Shown here: positions 36,634 through 47,573 of the stretch, one piece after another
How the letters are laid out: each line of letters opens with the position of its first letter
Numbering within the stretch: the first letter of the stretch is position 1
Assembly (NCBI GenBank): GCA_027563935.2
Contig: JANVAS020000231.1
Span: 17,936,001 to 18,000,000 of the forward strand
Origin: Costus lasius
Lineage: Eukaryota > Streptophyta > Magnoliopsida > Zingiberales > Costaceae
Direction: 5' to 3'
DNA: 64,000 nt
Made by a program: the position numbers and the translations under genes
Notes under the pieces: generated by a model
Database searches by the model: none
The model's input: only the letters and a program-made list of their open reading frames with translations
Told to the model about the DNA's origin: nothing

Positions 36634-36642
36634 ATTAAGTGC

Positions 36643-36652
36643 AAGTGGGAGA
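36643..36652 (+). other. Polypurine tract of F
   Basis: AAGTGGGAGA one base before the 3' LTR. Confidence 0.92.
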
Positions 36653-36653
36653 T

Positions 36654-38344
36654 TGTTGGGGTATGCCCTTAACGCTAATGTTTGAGGCTTTGGGATTGTA
36701 ACAGTATCATGTATAAACTCTTTTGTTTATAAAGGCAATGGTTGTTATTCAGTTTGTTACATTGTCTGCTGCAATAACTGTGCTTCTGAATAATGTCTCA
36801 ATGCTGTTCAGCTAGGCTGACATGCTATAAAGTCCTTAGTCGAGATATCTTGGTGAACATGAGACAGCCTTGATATGATTGAGACTAATATGTGTTCTAA
36901 TCTTATAGGATGCTTCGAGCATGGAATAAGATGTAGACTCATGGGTACATTGGATGTACTGGACAGACCCTACTAGGATATTCAATTGCTTGTCACAATG
37001 TGAATAATCCTTGTTTTGCTTCAAGTGGCACATGTCCTCTGACTTGAGATCACTTGTGTTTCTAAATGATGATTGTCATTGTTTTGAGGTAGTTCAATAT
37101 CATTTGAAACATAATGGTTATAGACTATCTTGGATAATGATCATGAGTCAGGTTAGGGCACTAGTGATAGATATAGGATTGCCGTCTCCTTAATTGGAGT
37201 GTGATGTTCTAATGGCCCCCCCCCCCCTTAAATGAGATGATTGAGAAAGTGTATGGCCATACCCAGGTGACTATGTTCATCTGATCTAATCATGCTCATC
37301 ATATTGGAGCTACAAGCTTGACACGCTTGTCCAATAAGAACATCCAGTGGCAAAGGAAATATGTATGCCTAGTGAGTTGATTCACACTTGTACTGTGGTT
37401 TGGGTGTAGTCTTGGAAGACTCTTTCCTCTATATCGGGAGACAGTGATGTGTTGCTAGATACCCCTCACTGATCGTGATAATGTAAGTTATCGTTACCGA
37501 CATTTAAAGGAAGCCCTCAGGGTCGCACAATTTGATGATATGGCTTACTTAAGTCAGATCGTGTGGACTGAATTGTTTAGTTCAGTTTAAAGGGATTTAA
37601 ACTCTGATTATAAGTGAGATCTGGTCTGATCATGTTTGATTGATTAGGGCTTGAGATCGGTAAGCTTCGATCGAGAGTGTTGATGCTAGATCGGTGAGAT
37701 TAGAAGCATCAGGAGATGAATGGTCAGATCTGGAACCTTAGGGTTTGATTCGATCTGGACTAAAAGCTTGGGCTGATTTGGTTTGGTCATTGAACCAAAT
37801 ACATTGAACCGGCTCATGTGTGAGCGCATGGTTCATATGGGAGAAGGGATATGCGTTTGGTTCATTTCAAGTGAACGCATAACGCATGTAATCAAGTGGT
37901 TGCTATTTTTGGAATTTCGGTTTTCCAAAATGGGAACGTCTCCACGTTCGAAAGCAACGCCTCTCGATTATCATCTCTCGCCCCTTTGCTCTTGACGACT
38001 CACGGCTTGCGTTGTGAAGGTTGACGACAAGAGAGGATTCGGCCAAGCAAAGAGTAGATCTCTTCCCTTCCATTCGACAAGGACCCTTGAAGCCTTGCTA
38101 GCACAAGGAACACAAGGAGTAGCCATCATCCTCTTGTGTGCGCCACCTTTGGAGGAGAGCCCCTTTCGCCCTCTTGCTTCCAAGGCACCATCCAAGCGAT
38201 GGCTATGGTAAGATCACATCTTGATCTTAGTAAAACTTAAGTTGATCATATGGTTATACCACATGCGATCTTATGAAGCCCTAGAAAATTTCTTGAATGC
38301 GCATGCTTTAGGGTTTCGCCCCCCTCATGAAAGGGGTACTTACA
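36654..38344 (+). repeat. 3' LTR of F
   Basis: 1,691 bp, with about eleven differences from the 5' LTR including a longer C run (37216-37227). Confidence 0.97.
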
Positions 38345-38349
38345 ATGTC
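38345..38349. repeat. Target-site duplication of F, right copy
   Basis: ATGTC directly after F's LTR end. Confidence 0.95.
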
Positions 38350-41300
38350 TGCTATAGAAATTATAGCAAACCTCAAAATGTTGTATGCTGCACAGGCGAG
38401 GACTGAGCGCTATAATTTGACCAAGCTTTTCTTTCAGAGCAAACTGGCTGAAGGGAGCCCAGTGGGAGCTCACATGCTCAAGATGATTGGGCACAAAGAG
38501 GCTCTAGAGAAACTGGGGCATACCATCAATCAGGAGCTTGCTGTAGACATTATTCTACAGTCTCTCCCGCCCTCTTTCGATGCGTTCATTATTAACTTTA
38601 ATATGAACTAAATCGATTGTACCCCGGCAGAGTTGCTGAATATGCTCTTGACTACTGAGGAGACTCTGAAGGGAAAGCCTTCAACCTCTGTCTTAATGGT
38701 TCCTTCTTGGAACAAGAAGAAGGGGAAGAAGGGCAAAGCCCCAGTCAAGAACTACAATAAGGCTCTGAAACAGAAGGTTAAGCGGTCGAAGGAATACAGA
38801 TGTTTCCACTGTGGCCAGCTAGGTCACTGGAAAAACGACTGTAAAGCGCTCCAAGGAGACAATAAGGGAAGCATCGCTTCTGGCTCAGGTATATTTGTGA
38901 CTGAAGTCATGATATCATCTTCTTCTATATCATGGGTGTTGGACACTGCATGTGGAGTTCACATTTGTTCAAATGTACAGGAACTCAAGAGAAGAAGACA
39001 GGTGGGGCAGCATGAGGTGGACCTACGAGTTGGAAACGGGGCACGGGTTGCTGCTGTTGCTGTAGGGGAATATTACATCTCATTACCATCTGGACTTGTA
39101 TTAGAATTAAACAATTGTTATTTTGTTCTTAGCATTACCAAGAATATTATCTCTATTCCTGCTCTTGTCAGGAAAGGGTTTTCCTTTGAATGCAATATTT
39201 CAAAGTGTATTATTTCTTTGGATAATATTGTTTATGCCACTGGTTCAATTAACAATGGGTTATTCGTGTTGGACATGGAATGTTCTATACAAACTATTGA
39301 TAATAAGAAAGCCAAGTATGCTCATCATAGCACCTTGCTATGGCATAGTCGTTTAGGCCATATTAACAAGAAACGCATTAAGCGGTTGCATGACAATGGA
39401 CTGCTGGGATCATTCTCCTATGAGGAGATTGATACATGCAAAGCTTGTTTAATGGGTAAAATGACGAAGTCTCCTTTTCCTAACAAAGGTCAAAGGGCTT
39501 CAGGTTTACTTGACCTCATACACAGTGATGTGTGTGGGCCATTTAGTAAACATGCCAGAGGTGGCTATTCGTACTTCATTACCTTTACTGATGATTTCAG
39601 TAGATATGGTTATGTCTATCTGATGAGGTATAAGAGTGAATCTTTTGACAAGTTCAAATAATTCAAAAATGAAGTACAGAATCAGCTAGGCCGAAATATC
39701 AAGGCACTTCATTCTGATCGAGGTGGAGAATACTTGAGTCATGTGTTTACTGACTATCTGAAGGAGTGTGGGATTATCTCACAGCTCACTCCGCCAGGAA
39801 CACCGCAATGGAATGGTGTGTCCGAGAGGAGAAATAGAACGTTACTTGATATGGTTCATTCTATGATGAGTCAGGCTACTCTACCTTACTCCTTTTGGGG
39901 ATTTGCACTAGAAACAGCTGCAAAGGTACTAAACCGAGTGCCATCCAAGGCAGTTTCAAAGACTCCATATGAATTATGGTATGGGAAACAGCCGAGCTTG
40001 ACATTTATCAGGATCTGGGGTTGCGAGGCTTATGTCAAAAAGCTCGCCTCTGGGAAACTGGAGAGCAGATCTGAGAAATGTATCTTTGTCGGTTACCCTA
40101 AGGAAACTAAGGGTTATTATTTCTACGATCCCAAAGAGAACAAGGTATTTGTTGCTCGGACGGCAATATTTCTTGAGAAGGAGTTTCTTCTGCAAGAAGC
40201 TAGTGGGAGAGAAATAAAGCTGGATGAGAATCCAGAGGAAGGACAAAGTAGTCAAGCACAGTTGGATGGAGCCTGAGCCGGTAGAACAGGTTATTGAACA
40301 ACCTGAGGCTCAGATATCACGGGAACCGCGAAGATCGGGAAGGATCCGTCGACAGCCTGAGCGCTATGATGGAGTCTACATCATTGACAATGATGAACCC
40401 CTCACTTATGCGGATGCGGTCAGTGGACCGGAGTCAGCTAGATGGCTTGAAGCTATGCGAGCCGAAATGGACTCCATGTCAGATAACCAAGTCTGGGATT
40501 TGGTTGATCCGCCTCCGGGAGTAATCCCTATAGGCTGTAAATGGATCTTCAAGAAGAAGATTGACATGGATGGTAACGTGGTTACCTATAAAGGCAGGCT
40601 AGTAGCGAAAGGTTTCAAACAAATCTACGGGATAGATTATGATGAAACTTTCTCTCCTGTAGCCATGTTCAAGTCGATTCGGATTCTTTTCGCGATAGCT
40701 GCATATTATGATTATGAGATCTGGCAGATGGATGTGGAAACGGCTTTCCTTAATGGAAAACTGGATGAGGATGTGTATATGACACAACCTGAAGGTTTCA
40801 CTAATCCATCAGATCGTCATAAAATATGCAAGTTAAAGAAGTCCATTTATGGACTTAAGCAAGCATCTAGAAGCTGGAATATTCGTTTTGATGAATCAAT
40901 CTCTGAGTTTGGTTTCATCAAGAATGAAGATGACCCGTGTGTATATAAGAGGTTTAGTGGGAGCGTGATTACTTTCCTGGTCCTCTACGTCGATGATATC
41001 TTAATCATTGGAAATGATATTCCTGATCTGCATGCTGTTAAGGCATAGTTAAGGAAATGTTTCCAGATGAAAGATTTAGGAGAAGCAGCCTATGTATTAG
41101 GTGTGAAGATCTACAGAGATAGATCTAAAAGGCTTCTCGGGCTGTGCCAGAGTACTTACATCGATAAAGTCCTGGAGAGATTCCATTTAGAGAATTCTAA
41201 AAGAGGATATCTTCCAGTCAGACATGGTCTGAATCTTTCAAAGAGTCAGTGTCCACAAACACAGACTAAGAAAGATGAAATGGACAATACGCCTTATGCT

Positions 41301-41969
41301 TCGGCTATTGGGTCCATTATGTATGCGATGTTGTGTACTCGCCCAGACGTCACTTACGGGTTAAGCGTGACCAGTCGGTTCCAAAGTAATCCAGGTCAGG
41401 CGCACTGGATTGCAGTCAAGAACATTTTAAAATATCTTCGGAGGACCAAAGATATGTTCTTGGTGTATGGTGGTCAGGAAGAACTCAGTATTGAAGGATA
41501 TACTGACGCTTCATTCCAATCTGACCAGGATGATTTCCGATCGCAATCAGGCTATGTGTTTAGCTTGAATGGAGGTGCTGTGGTGTGGAAAAGTTTCAAA
41601 CAGTCCATCGTTGCTGATTCCACAACAAAAGCCGAGTATGTTGCAGCCTCAGAAGCATCTAAGGAGGCAGTGTGGATTCGTAAGTTCATTCAGGAACTTG
41701 GTGTTGTTCCTTCGAGTGCAGATCCTTTGGTTATCTTCTGTGATAACACTGGAGCAATCGCACAAGCAAAGGAACCACGGTCGCACCAGAAGTCCAAGCA
41801 CATACAGAGACGGTTTCACTTGATCCGGGAGATCATTGATCGTGGCGAGATCAAAGTCTGCAAGGTTCATACAGATGACAATCTGGCTGACCCGCTTACT
41901 AAGCCTCTGGCGCAGCAGAAGCATGAGAAGCACTGTAATAATATGGGTTTGAGGTTACTCAACCATTAG
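38350..41969 (+). pseudogene. gag-pol: gag-pol of E, 3' part, multiply broken
   Basis: Continues E's gag after F. Breaks: TAA at 38609-38611 (AAA elsewhere), TAA at 39659-39661 (GAG elsewhere, two changes), a one-base G insertion near 40268 that shifts frame, and TAG at 41046-41048 (TGG elsewhere). RNase H has Lys in place of the catalytic Glu (DSTTKAEY). CCHC knuckle, DTACG protease, integrase acids and YVDD are present. This is the most damaged of the coding regions, although its LTRs are almost identical. Confidence 0.93.
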
Positions 41970-41978
41970 ATTAAGTGC

Positions 41979-41988
41979 AAGTGGGAGA
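41979..41988 (+). other. Polypurine tract of E
   Basis: AAGTGGGAGA one base before the LTR at 41990. Confidence 0.92.
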
Positions 41989-41989
41989 T

Positions 41990-43670
41990 TGTTGGGGTAT
42001 GCCCTTAAGGCTAATGTTTGAGGCCTTGGGATTGTATCAGTATCATGTATAAACTCTTAAGTTTATAAAGGCAATGGTTGTTATTCAGTTTGTTACATCA
42101 TCTGCTGCAATATGTATACTTCTGAATAATGTCTCAATGCTGTTCAGCTAGGCTGACATGCTATATGTCCTTAGTCGAGATATCTTGGTGAACATGAGAC
42201 AGCCTTGATATGATTGAGACTAATATGTGTTCTAATCTTATAGGATGCTTCGAGCATGGAATAAGATGTAGACTCATGGGTACATTGGTTGTACTGGACA
42301 GACCCTACTAGGATATTCAATTGCTTGTCACAATGTGAATAATCCTTGTATGCAACAAGTGGCACATTTCCTCTGACTTGAGATCACTTGTGTTTCTAAA
42401 TGATGGTTGTCATTGTTTTGAGGTAGTTCAATATCATTTGAAACATAATGGTTATAGACTATCTTGGATAATGATCATGAGTCAGGTTAGGGCACTAGTG
42501 ATAGATATAGGATTGCCGTCTCCTTGATTGGAGTGTGATGTTCTAAAGGGGCCCCCCTGGATGAGATGATTGAGAAAGTGTATGGCCATACCCAGATGAC
42601 TGTGATCATCTGATCTAATCATGTTCATCATATTGGAGTTACAGGCTTGACTAGCTTGTCCAATAAGAACATCCAATGGCAAAGGAAACTTGTATGCCTT
42701 GTGAGTAGATTCACACTTGTGCTGTGGTTTGGGTGTAGTCTTGGAAGACTCTTTCCTTTATATCGGGAGACAGTGATGTGTTGCTAGATACCCCTCACTG
42801 ATCGTGATAACGTAAGTTATCGTTACCGACATTTAAAGGAAACCCTCAGGGTCGCACAATTTGATGATATGGCTTACTTAAGTCAGATCGTGTGGACTGA
42901 ATTGTTTGGGTTCAGTTTAAAAGGGATTTAATCTCTGATTGTAAGTGAGATCTGGTCTGATCATGTTTGATTGATTAGGGCTTGAGATCGGTAAGCTTTG
43001 ATCGAGAGAATGGATGTTAGATCGGTGAGATCAGCAGCATCAGAGATGAGCGGTTAGATCTGGAACCATTCGGTCCAATTAGATCTAGACCATGACTTGG
43101 GCTATTTTGGTTTGGTCTTTGAACCAACCTTATTAGAACCGGTTCACTTAGGTGAACGCTTGGTTCAAAGAGAGTGGCGTATGCGATCGGTTCACATGAT
43201 GTAAACGCTTGATCGCATGAGAGTTGAAGGCGAGTTTATGGGTTGCTATTTTTAGAAACCACGCCCCACGTTCAATGTGAACGTTACTCTCGTCGCTCCT
43301 CCTCGCTCTTGTTCTCGTGTGGCTTGTGTCAACGAGAGATAGAGAAGCATTCGGCCAAGGAGAATTCGCCAAGCAACTCATCTCATCTTCCCTCACGGAT
43401 CGAGACCTCTTGGAGCCTTGCTAGCACAAGGAGTACCAAGGGAGTAGGCGACTTCTTCATCTAGTGTGCACATCCTTTGGAGGAGATCCTCTCGCTCTCT
43501 CTTCTTCCAAATCGCCATCCAAGCGAAATGGCTATGGTATGAATCCAATCTTTATGAAGTTGATCATGTGTTCTTGCTAATGATCTTATGAAACCCTTGA
43601 TTCCGCATGAAATTTTATTTGCGCCACTTATTGGGTTTCGCCCCCCCCCCCTCTAGAAAGGGGTCTTACA
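41990..43670 (+). repeat. 3' LTR of E
   Basis: 1,681 bp, same length as the 5' LTR, with about ten substitutions. Confidence 0.97.
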
Positions 43671-43675
43671 GCTGA
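43671..43675. repeat. Target-site duplication of E, right copy
   Basis: GCTGA directly after E's LTR end; matches 25437-25441. Confidence 0.95.
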
Positions 43676-43815
43676 ACATCATTGAGACATTACTCAGAAG
43701 TATACATACAGCAGCAGATAATGTAACAATCTGAATAATAACAATTGCCTTTATAAAACATATAGATTATACATGATACTGTAAATAATCCAAGGTCTCA
43801 AACATTAGCCATAAG
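43671..43815 (-). repeat. Old copia LTR G, right fragment
   Basis: Continues the reverse-strand LTR of 25304-25441 to within about 15 bases of its TG end, where element H begins. ATAAG (43811-43815) is the expected left target duplication of H. Confidence 0.83.
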
Positions 43816-44325
43816 TGAAAAGGTCCCCTTCAAGGGGGAGCGCAAGGGGGTGAAACCCTAAATGGGGGCACATTGAAAATTTTGCAGCGGATGCAAGGGT
43901 TTCATGGGATCGCAAGTAAGAGCATATGATCAACTTAACCAAATAAGAACATACCATAGCCATTGTGTGGGTGACGACTTGGAAGCAAGAGAACAAAATA
44001 GATCTCCTCCAAACGGCGCGCACACAAGATGAAGTCGGCCACTCTTTGAGATCCTTGTGCTAGCAAGGTTCTTCAAGGGTACTTGTCGTATGGAAGGGAT
44101 GAGATGTCTCCTTCTTGGCCGAGAGCTCCTTGTCCAAAGCCTCTCTTCCTCGTCAACCTCCTCTACACGAGAGTGCAAGTTTTCCACACGAGAAGAGGGG
44201 AACGTATTTGCGTTTTGGCGTTGAGAGGAATCGGCATTGAAGACATTCCAAAAATGGAACATCATTAAGCCATGCGCTCATGCCAACCCAAAAACGCATA
44301 CTAGCATTGAACCAAGCGTTCACCT
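43816..44325 (-). repeat. 3' LTR of H, left part
   Basis: Starts TGAAAAGGTCCCC on the plus strand, giving CCTTTTCA as the LTR 3' end, with the usual terminal hairpin (CCCCTTCAAGGGG). Broken at CACCT by element I. Confidence 0.92.
44321..44325. repeat. Target-site duplication of I, left copy
   Basis: CACCT, repeated at 56528-56532. Confidence 0.95.
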
Positions 44326-44386
44326 TGTTGGGGTATGCCCTTAAGGCTAATGTTTGAGGCCTTGGGAATGTATCAGTATCATGTAA
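44326..44386 (+). repeat. 5' LTR of I, first 61 bp
   Basis: Start of a copia LTR, cut after TGTAA where K inserted; resumes at 47574. Confidence 0.94.
44382..44386. repeat. Target-site duplication of K, left copy
   Basis: TGTAA, repeated at 47569-47573. The uninterrupted form is seen in I's 3' LTR near 54900. Confidence 0.93.
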
Positions 44387-44556
44387 TGTAACATCCCACA
44401 TTCTTAACCCCAAACAAATGGCACAATTCACAAATGATACAGGATGTTTCATATAAGATCGATCATATGCTAGGTAAAACCGAGTTCAAGAAAACACGAT
44501 TTGAAAAATTTCCATAAATCCATACACACAAATTCACAAAACTCAAATCTCATAAG

Positions 44557-44733
44557 GGTACCTGCCACCACGCAATCCTTGCACTAGACATATGCAAGGC
44601 AACAGTTATATCAAAACCGATTCAAATTCATAAAATCCATAAAGGTACCTGCCACCAGGCAATACTTGCACTAGACATATGCAAGTTACAGGGTATATCA
44701 AAACCGATTGCACAGAATATACAACAAGCCGAA
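44557..44733. repeat. Two-copy tandem repeat in K, period about 87 bp
   Basis: The block containing CCTGCCACCA and TTGCACTAGACATATGCAAG occurs at 44561 and again at 44648. Confidence 0.8.
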
Positions 44734-45377
44734 ATTCAAAACAAAATCACAAAATCGATTTTATAAACTCATACCAAACACCGAAACCAGGCTAAAGCCC
44801 GTGGTGACACAAAAATCAAACTCGTAAGACTGCCATAACTGGCAACATACTTCACATAGTTCACATAGTCTCATGATTCACATATAGTTTATGTTAAGGC
44901 CACAACCGGCCCCAAGAATTAAGCATATAAATTCTTAAAACAGCAAACAGCATAATTTCCCACGCCAATGCACTCAAGACATGCGCCCCTGCTCTATGCC
45001 TGAAAATAGTGAGGGGTGAGCTACACAGCCCAGTGAGTGGATAGTCTAAATCGACCATCCATAACATACATTCAAAAATATAGGCAGATTATTTTTAAAA
45101 ATATTTAACAGAACATTATGTCAACATATAACAAAATAAAGAAACAGAAGTCATATAGACAGTTAAATGTACACACTAGCATATAACAAATTCAGGTTCT
45201 AGAGTTTTACTCTAACCCAATTAAACACATATATTCTAAACCAACTAAACACACCATACTTAATTAACCTAGTTGTCCAGCATATTCAGTAGTGACCAAT
45301 ATGGTCTAACCCGGCTTGGCCAAAGCACTGGGAGCTGCAAAATCTCGTGCAACACATAAACATGGATAGTGAGTAGA

Positions 45378-45655
45378 ATCAAGAGGTGGCCCCCGTCAGG
45401 TCACGACGTCGCACTTTGCTCTATCACCCCATAACACATCAGAGTGATGACATCAAGAGGTGGCCCCTGTCTGATCAAGACATGGCACTTTGCGTCTTAT
45501 ATCACCCCGTCATATAAAGAGTAATGACATCAAGAGGTGGCCCCTGTCTGATCAAGACATGGCACTTTGCGTCTTATATTACCCCATCACATAAAAGAGT
45601 AATGACATCAAGAGGTGGCCCCTGTCTGACCAAGACATGGCACTTTGCGTCAAAA
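45378..45655. repeat. Four-copy minisatellite in K, period 74-78 bp
   Basis: Units start with ATCAAGAGGTGGCCCC near 45378, 45452, 45529 and 45607 and contain a CACTTTGC block. The first copy is the most diverged and the last is cut short. Confidence 0.88.
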
Positions 45656-45990
45656 TCCGTTCTCCCAAAAGGTTCCTACTGGACAACAGACATATCTTAT
45701 TTCATATTTCACAAAGGTGGACTCCTAAGTGTCAACTAGACTCTAGGATAGTCATTACAAAAATCATATCGGGCAGGCTGAACATCAACCCCCATCACAA
45801 AAATCATAACAGGCAGGCTGAACATCAACCTCCTCACATATCACAATACAGGGCTGAAATTCAAACCCTTAACATAACACATAAGGACTATCCCCTTGAG
45901 TTCATAGTTACACCTAGCCTTAGTCCTAACCATCACATAATCACATAATTTTCCAAATTCACATAACCCATAATTTTCCAAATTCACATA

Positions 45991-46075
45991 ATCACACATA
46001 TTGTTCAAAATTCACAAGATCACACATATTGTTCAAAATTCACATGATCACACATATTGTTCAAAATTATATAAC
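45991..46075. repeat. Three-copy tandem repeat in K, period 28 bp
   Basis: ATCACACATATTGTTCAAAA at 45991, 46019 and 46047. Confidence 0.85.
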
Positions 46076-46344
46076 ATAACACATAATATTTTATATTCGA
46101 ATATCACCGAATATAGTGTAGTCCTTAAATTTCATGCTGATTAGTTTAATCAAACCTTGCTATGTTGTCACTCAAGTTTCTCAAATACAGATACTTAGCC
46201 ATAAATATAACACCATAATTATTTAACATATTACACACACCAAGAAACAGTCATATCAAGCATCCATAAAATCAACTTAAAATTTAAAACAAGTATTCAT
46301 ATAAATTACTTTACAAATTACCACATGTAACATATTAACTACAA

Positions 46345-46725
46345 ACACCAAAATTCGGTTTTCATAGACAATTATCAAGGTCATCAAGGTTTCGGTTTTC
46401 ATGTTAATTACAAACATCAATTTCGGTTTTCATAAACAATTATCAAGAACATCAAGATTTCGGTTTTCATGTTAACTACAAACATCATTGATTTAATGTT
46501 ACCAAAATTGATTTCGGTTTAACTATAATTAACAAGAATTTCATACCCAAAATTCAATGATTTAATGCTACCAAAATTCCTATAAAAATACCTTAAATTC
46601 CATACAAATTTTTGGTTAAATAATCATCATATAATCACCTTTGAAAAATTCGGTTTTCATGATATAATCAACCTTACAAAATTCGGTTTTCATCATATAA
46701 TCAACTTTACAAAATTCGGTTTTAG
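46345..46725. repeat. TTCGGTTTTCAT repeat field in K
   Basis: At least six occurrences of TTCGGTTTTCAT or close variants, some within longer duplicated units with TTATCAAG and CAAACATCA. It degrades into the AT-rich tract 47090-47540. Confidence 0.75.
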
Positions 46726-47568
46726 CATGGTAAGATTTCCAACAAGCGAATATATCATCTAACTCATCAATTAACACAAACAAATAGATAGAAATCAATT
46801 AGACAGCCCACTCACCTTGAACCGAGAACACAAGGTGAAAAAAAAAAAAACCCTCCAACAATTTCGTCTAAAGCCTTTAAGCCGCCCAAAAATCTTCAAG
46901 AACTCGCCAAGGAAGTTTCTTCACTTCAAGGAAAATCACCAAGGGAAGAAGATGAAGAAAATCACCTCAAAATTCCAAGAACTCCAAAGTCGCCTCCTTC
47001 TTCCTAGCCGTCGCCCAAAGTTTTCTCTCAAGCCAAAATCTCGCCCAAGAATTCCACCCTAACCGAAATATCAATTTGAATTTTCGGTTTTAACTCTTAA
47101 CCCATTAACCCATTAATTCAAATAGGGTTTAACCATTTAACTAACTAAATTTGAATTTTAAACCCAATAACCCATGGTTTAAGTGACAATCCTATAAGAA
47201 CTTAAATTAACATCCACTTAATGAATTCACTTAAACGCAAATCCAATAAGGATGTAATTAATATCCAATAAGGATTTAATTAACCAATAACTCCAATTAA
47301 TTAACAATTAATTAACTTAAATTAACAAGCAATAAACTCTAATTAATTAACTTACAATTAACTTACAATTTACAACCCATAAATCCTAATTAATTTATCA
47401 TGAACAACCAATAATAATTTATCATAATTTAACAGCCAATAATCAAACAAATAATCCCTAATTAATTTACAATAAATTAACAACTAATACATAGAAAAAT
47501 ATCACAGTCAATAATTTTATTTAATTCAAAATAATGCTTACCAGGACTTAAGATCCTTGGATCTTACA

Positions 47569-47573
47569 TGTAA
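47569..47573. repeat. Target-site duplication of K, right copy
   Basis: TGTAA directly after K. Confidence 0.93.

Larger units (their letters stand above)
29224..38344 (+). mobile_element. Complete copia retrotransposon F, nearly intact
   Basis: LTRs 29224-30911 (1,688 bp) and 36654-38344 (1,691 bp), perfect PBS and PPT, and a target duplication ATGTC. Length differences between the LTRs are mainly in a C run. Gag-pol has a single nonsense codon and all catalytic residues, so it is with C the best preserved copy. Inserted in E's gag in the same orientation, so it is younger than E. Confidence 0.97.
25442..43670 (+). mobile_element. Complete copia retrotransposon E, split by F
   Basis: LTRs 25442-27122 and 41990-43670, both 1,681 bp, with a GCTGA target duplication on both sides and insertion into old LTR G. 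Gag is interrupted at 29223 by element F and resumes at 38350. Without F, the element is about 9.1 kb, the same as A and F. Roughly ten LTR differences were seen, although the coding region has four breaks and a lost RNase H residue. Confidence 0.97.
44387..47568 (-). mobile_element. Solo LTR K, probably gypsy (Tekay/Del-like)
   Basis: 3,182 bp, TG at one end and CA at the other, exact TGTAA duplication on both sides, and no PBS, PPT or coding sequence. This is what recombination between the two LTRs of one element leaves behind. Orientation is probably minus: that strand ends GGGATGTTACA, has a CAAG/GTGAGT donor-like site at 46816/46815, and carries a CACTGGGCTGTGTAGCTCACCCC-like block (about 45015-45036) that I recall from Tekay-type LTRs. 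It is AT-rich with several tandem repeats. Strand and lineage are inferences. It has no credible gene. Confidence 0.8.

Noticed and set aside
45378..45655. CRISPR-like array
   Set aside because: Whole units repeat in direct tandem with no unique spacers, inside a plant LTR; it is a minisatellite.
45637..47062. Open frames of 80-100 codons in K
   Set aside because: They fall in repeat or low-complexity sequence and match no domain; the Lys-rich one at 46817 opens across a poly-A run.
44387..47568. K as a DNA transposon
   Set aside because: No terminal inverted repeats beyond the two-base TG/CA, and a 5-bp duplication; a solo LTR fits better.
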